From: Ruminococcus sp.
GTDB lineage: Bacteria; Bacillota; Clostridia; Oscillospirales; Ruminococcaceae
Direction: 5' to 3'
Length of the DNA: 6,893 bases
Assembly: GCA_031262625.1 (NCBI GenBank)
Contig: JAISHJ010000117.1
Span: forward strand, 1-6,893
Part shown: piece by piece, positions 6,643-6,893 of the stretch
Position numbering within the stretch: position 1 is the first letter of the stretch
How the letters are laid out: each line of letters begins with the position of its first letter
Program-made: the position numbers and the translations under genes
Notes under the pieces: generated by a model
What the model saw: only the letters and a program-made list of their open reading frames with translations
Databases searched by the model: none
Told to the model about the DNA's origin: nothing

Positions 6643-6674
6643 AAACACCGCCGAAATAAATCGGCGGTGTTTTT
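6643..6674 (+). terminator. Intrinsic terminator after dprA, probably bidirectional
   Basis: A 12-bp perfect stem (6643-6654 with 6661-6672) closes a 6-nt AATAAA loop. Its core is CACCGCCGA/TCGGCGGTG, and the 3' arm runs into a five-T tract (6670-6674). It starts 26 bp after the dprA stop. On the minus strand the same stem is followed by a U-rich stretch (TTTGTGTTTTGT), so it can also stop transcripts arriving from the convergent rny gene. Confidence 0.9.
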
Positions 6675-6724
6675 GATACGGATAAGCATTTTACCAAAGC
6701 AATAAACAAGAAAAAGTTTAAAGT

Positions 6725-6821
6725 CCGGGGGTGGTGGGGGTTTGGGGGAGGAGGGTGGAGTGTGGCGCAGCGCCACACTGTCACCGCTCCCCTCCTCCCC
6801 CAACGCGCCCCGGTACCCCGG
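6725..6821. repeat. G/C-rich intergenic palindromic element with G-quadruplex-type motif
   Basis: The core is a 10-bp inverted repeat with a 1-nt centre (AGTGTGGCGC 6759-6768 and GCGCCACACT 6770-6779). It is nested inside a 12-bp pair, GGGGGAGGAGGG (6744-6755) and CCCTCCTCCCCC (6790-6801). Farther out CCGGGG (6725-6730) can pair with either of two CCCCGG copies (6808-6813, 6816-6821). The 5' side reads as four G-runs in 6727-6755 (G5, G5, G5, G3) with loops of 4, 3 and 4 nt, a standard G-quadruplex pattern on the plus strand. It lies between convergent genes and resembles a dispersed intergenic palindrome (REP-like). Whether it recurs in the genome cannot be seen here. It may also back up termination of rny. 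Confidence 0.6.
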
Positions 6822-6829
6822 CGTTCTCG

Positions 6830-6893
6830 TTACTTAGCATACTCGATAGCGCGGGATGCGCGGATTAGGTGGATTGTAATCTGTCCGGGGTAA
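6830..6893 (-). CDS. rny: Ribonuclease Y, extreme C-terminus (cut by window edge)
   Basis: Only the last 20 codons and TAA stop are present, reading YPGQITIHLIRASRAIEYAK on the minus strand. This matches the conserved C-terminus of RNase Y, which ends in a YPGxIxVxVIRExRAVEYAK-like sequence. RNase Y is the membrane-anchored endoribonuclease with KH and HD domains that begins mRNA decay in many Bacillota. None of those domains is in view, so the call rests on this short tail alone. The gene is convergent with dprA, about 213 bp apart, and shares the intergenic terminator region. The window's last base is an incomplete codon of this frame. Confidence 0.82.
   Translation of the reverse strand, partial: YPGQITIHLIRASRAIEYAK

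Noticed and set aside
6512..6784. 90-codon minus-strand open frame across the dprA end and intergenic region
   Set aside because: It lies antisense to the winged-helix end of dprA and runs through the terminator and palindrome. Its proline-rich opening simply translates C-runs, and no ribosome binding site or protein family is visible.
6802..6825. AACGC/GCGTT hairpin as the rny terminator
   Set aside because: Only 5 bp pair before mismatches, the centre is self-complementary in competing ways, and no T-run follows on the minus strand.

Overview
The window looks like chromosomal DNA of an anaerobic member of the Clostridia (Bacillota), possibly a gut-type Oscillospirales/Ruminococcaceae relative. 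This placement is an inference from gene content and no marker here fixes the genus. The supporting signs are an oxygen-sensitive ferredoxin-dependent 2-oxoacid oxidoreductase (IorAB), a non-mevalonate isoprenoid gene (dxr), DprA, RNase Y, GAGG-type ribosome binding sites and sigma-A-type promoters.

Left half (1-4028, minus strand): one tightly packed operon read from right to left, iorA - iorB - paaK - dxr. iorA and iorB overlap by 4 bp (ATGA). A 41-bp gap follows, then paaK, whose TAA stop directly abuts the ATG of dxr. IorAB converts aryl-pyruvates (from Trp, Phe and Tyr) plus CoA to arylacetyl-CoA, CO2 and reduced ferredoxin, or runs in reverse. PaaK interconverts arylacetates and arylacetyl-CoA. 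Together they could ferment aromatic amino acids to arylacetates, or salvage arylacetates for aromatic amino-acid synthesis. dxr starts the committed step of the MEP isoprenoid pathway. Its place at the end of this operon is the odd part of the layout. dxr runs off the left edge.

Middle (about 4029-4176): a very A+T-rich divergent promoter region. A good sigma-A promoter with an extended -10 drives iorA leftward, and a second (TTGACA-17-TAAAAT) drives the right-hand genes. Four same-direction TTATCAT copies lie across the leftward promoter and its start region.

Right half (4177-6616, plus strand): an unrecognised 409-aa membrane protein with about four transmembrane helices and a long helical cytosolic tail. 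Its last 11 bp overlap the start of dprA. The membrane gene is clearly more A+T-rich than its neighbours. dprA ends 26 bp before a strong hairpin terminator.

Right edge (6675-6893): a G/C-rich palindromic element with a G-quadruplex-type motif, then the last 20 codons of a convergent minus-strand gene whose C-terminus matches RNase Y (rny). No tRNA, rRNA, CRISPR array, transposase or phage gene was seen. No gene-free stretch exceeds 300 bases.
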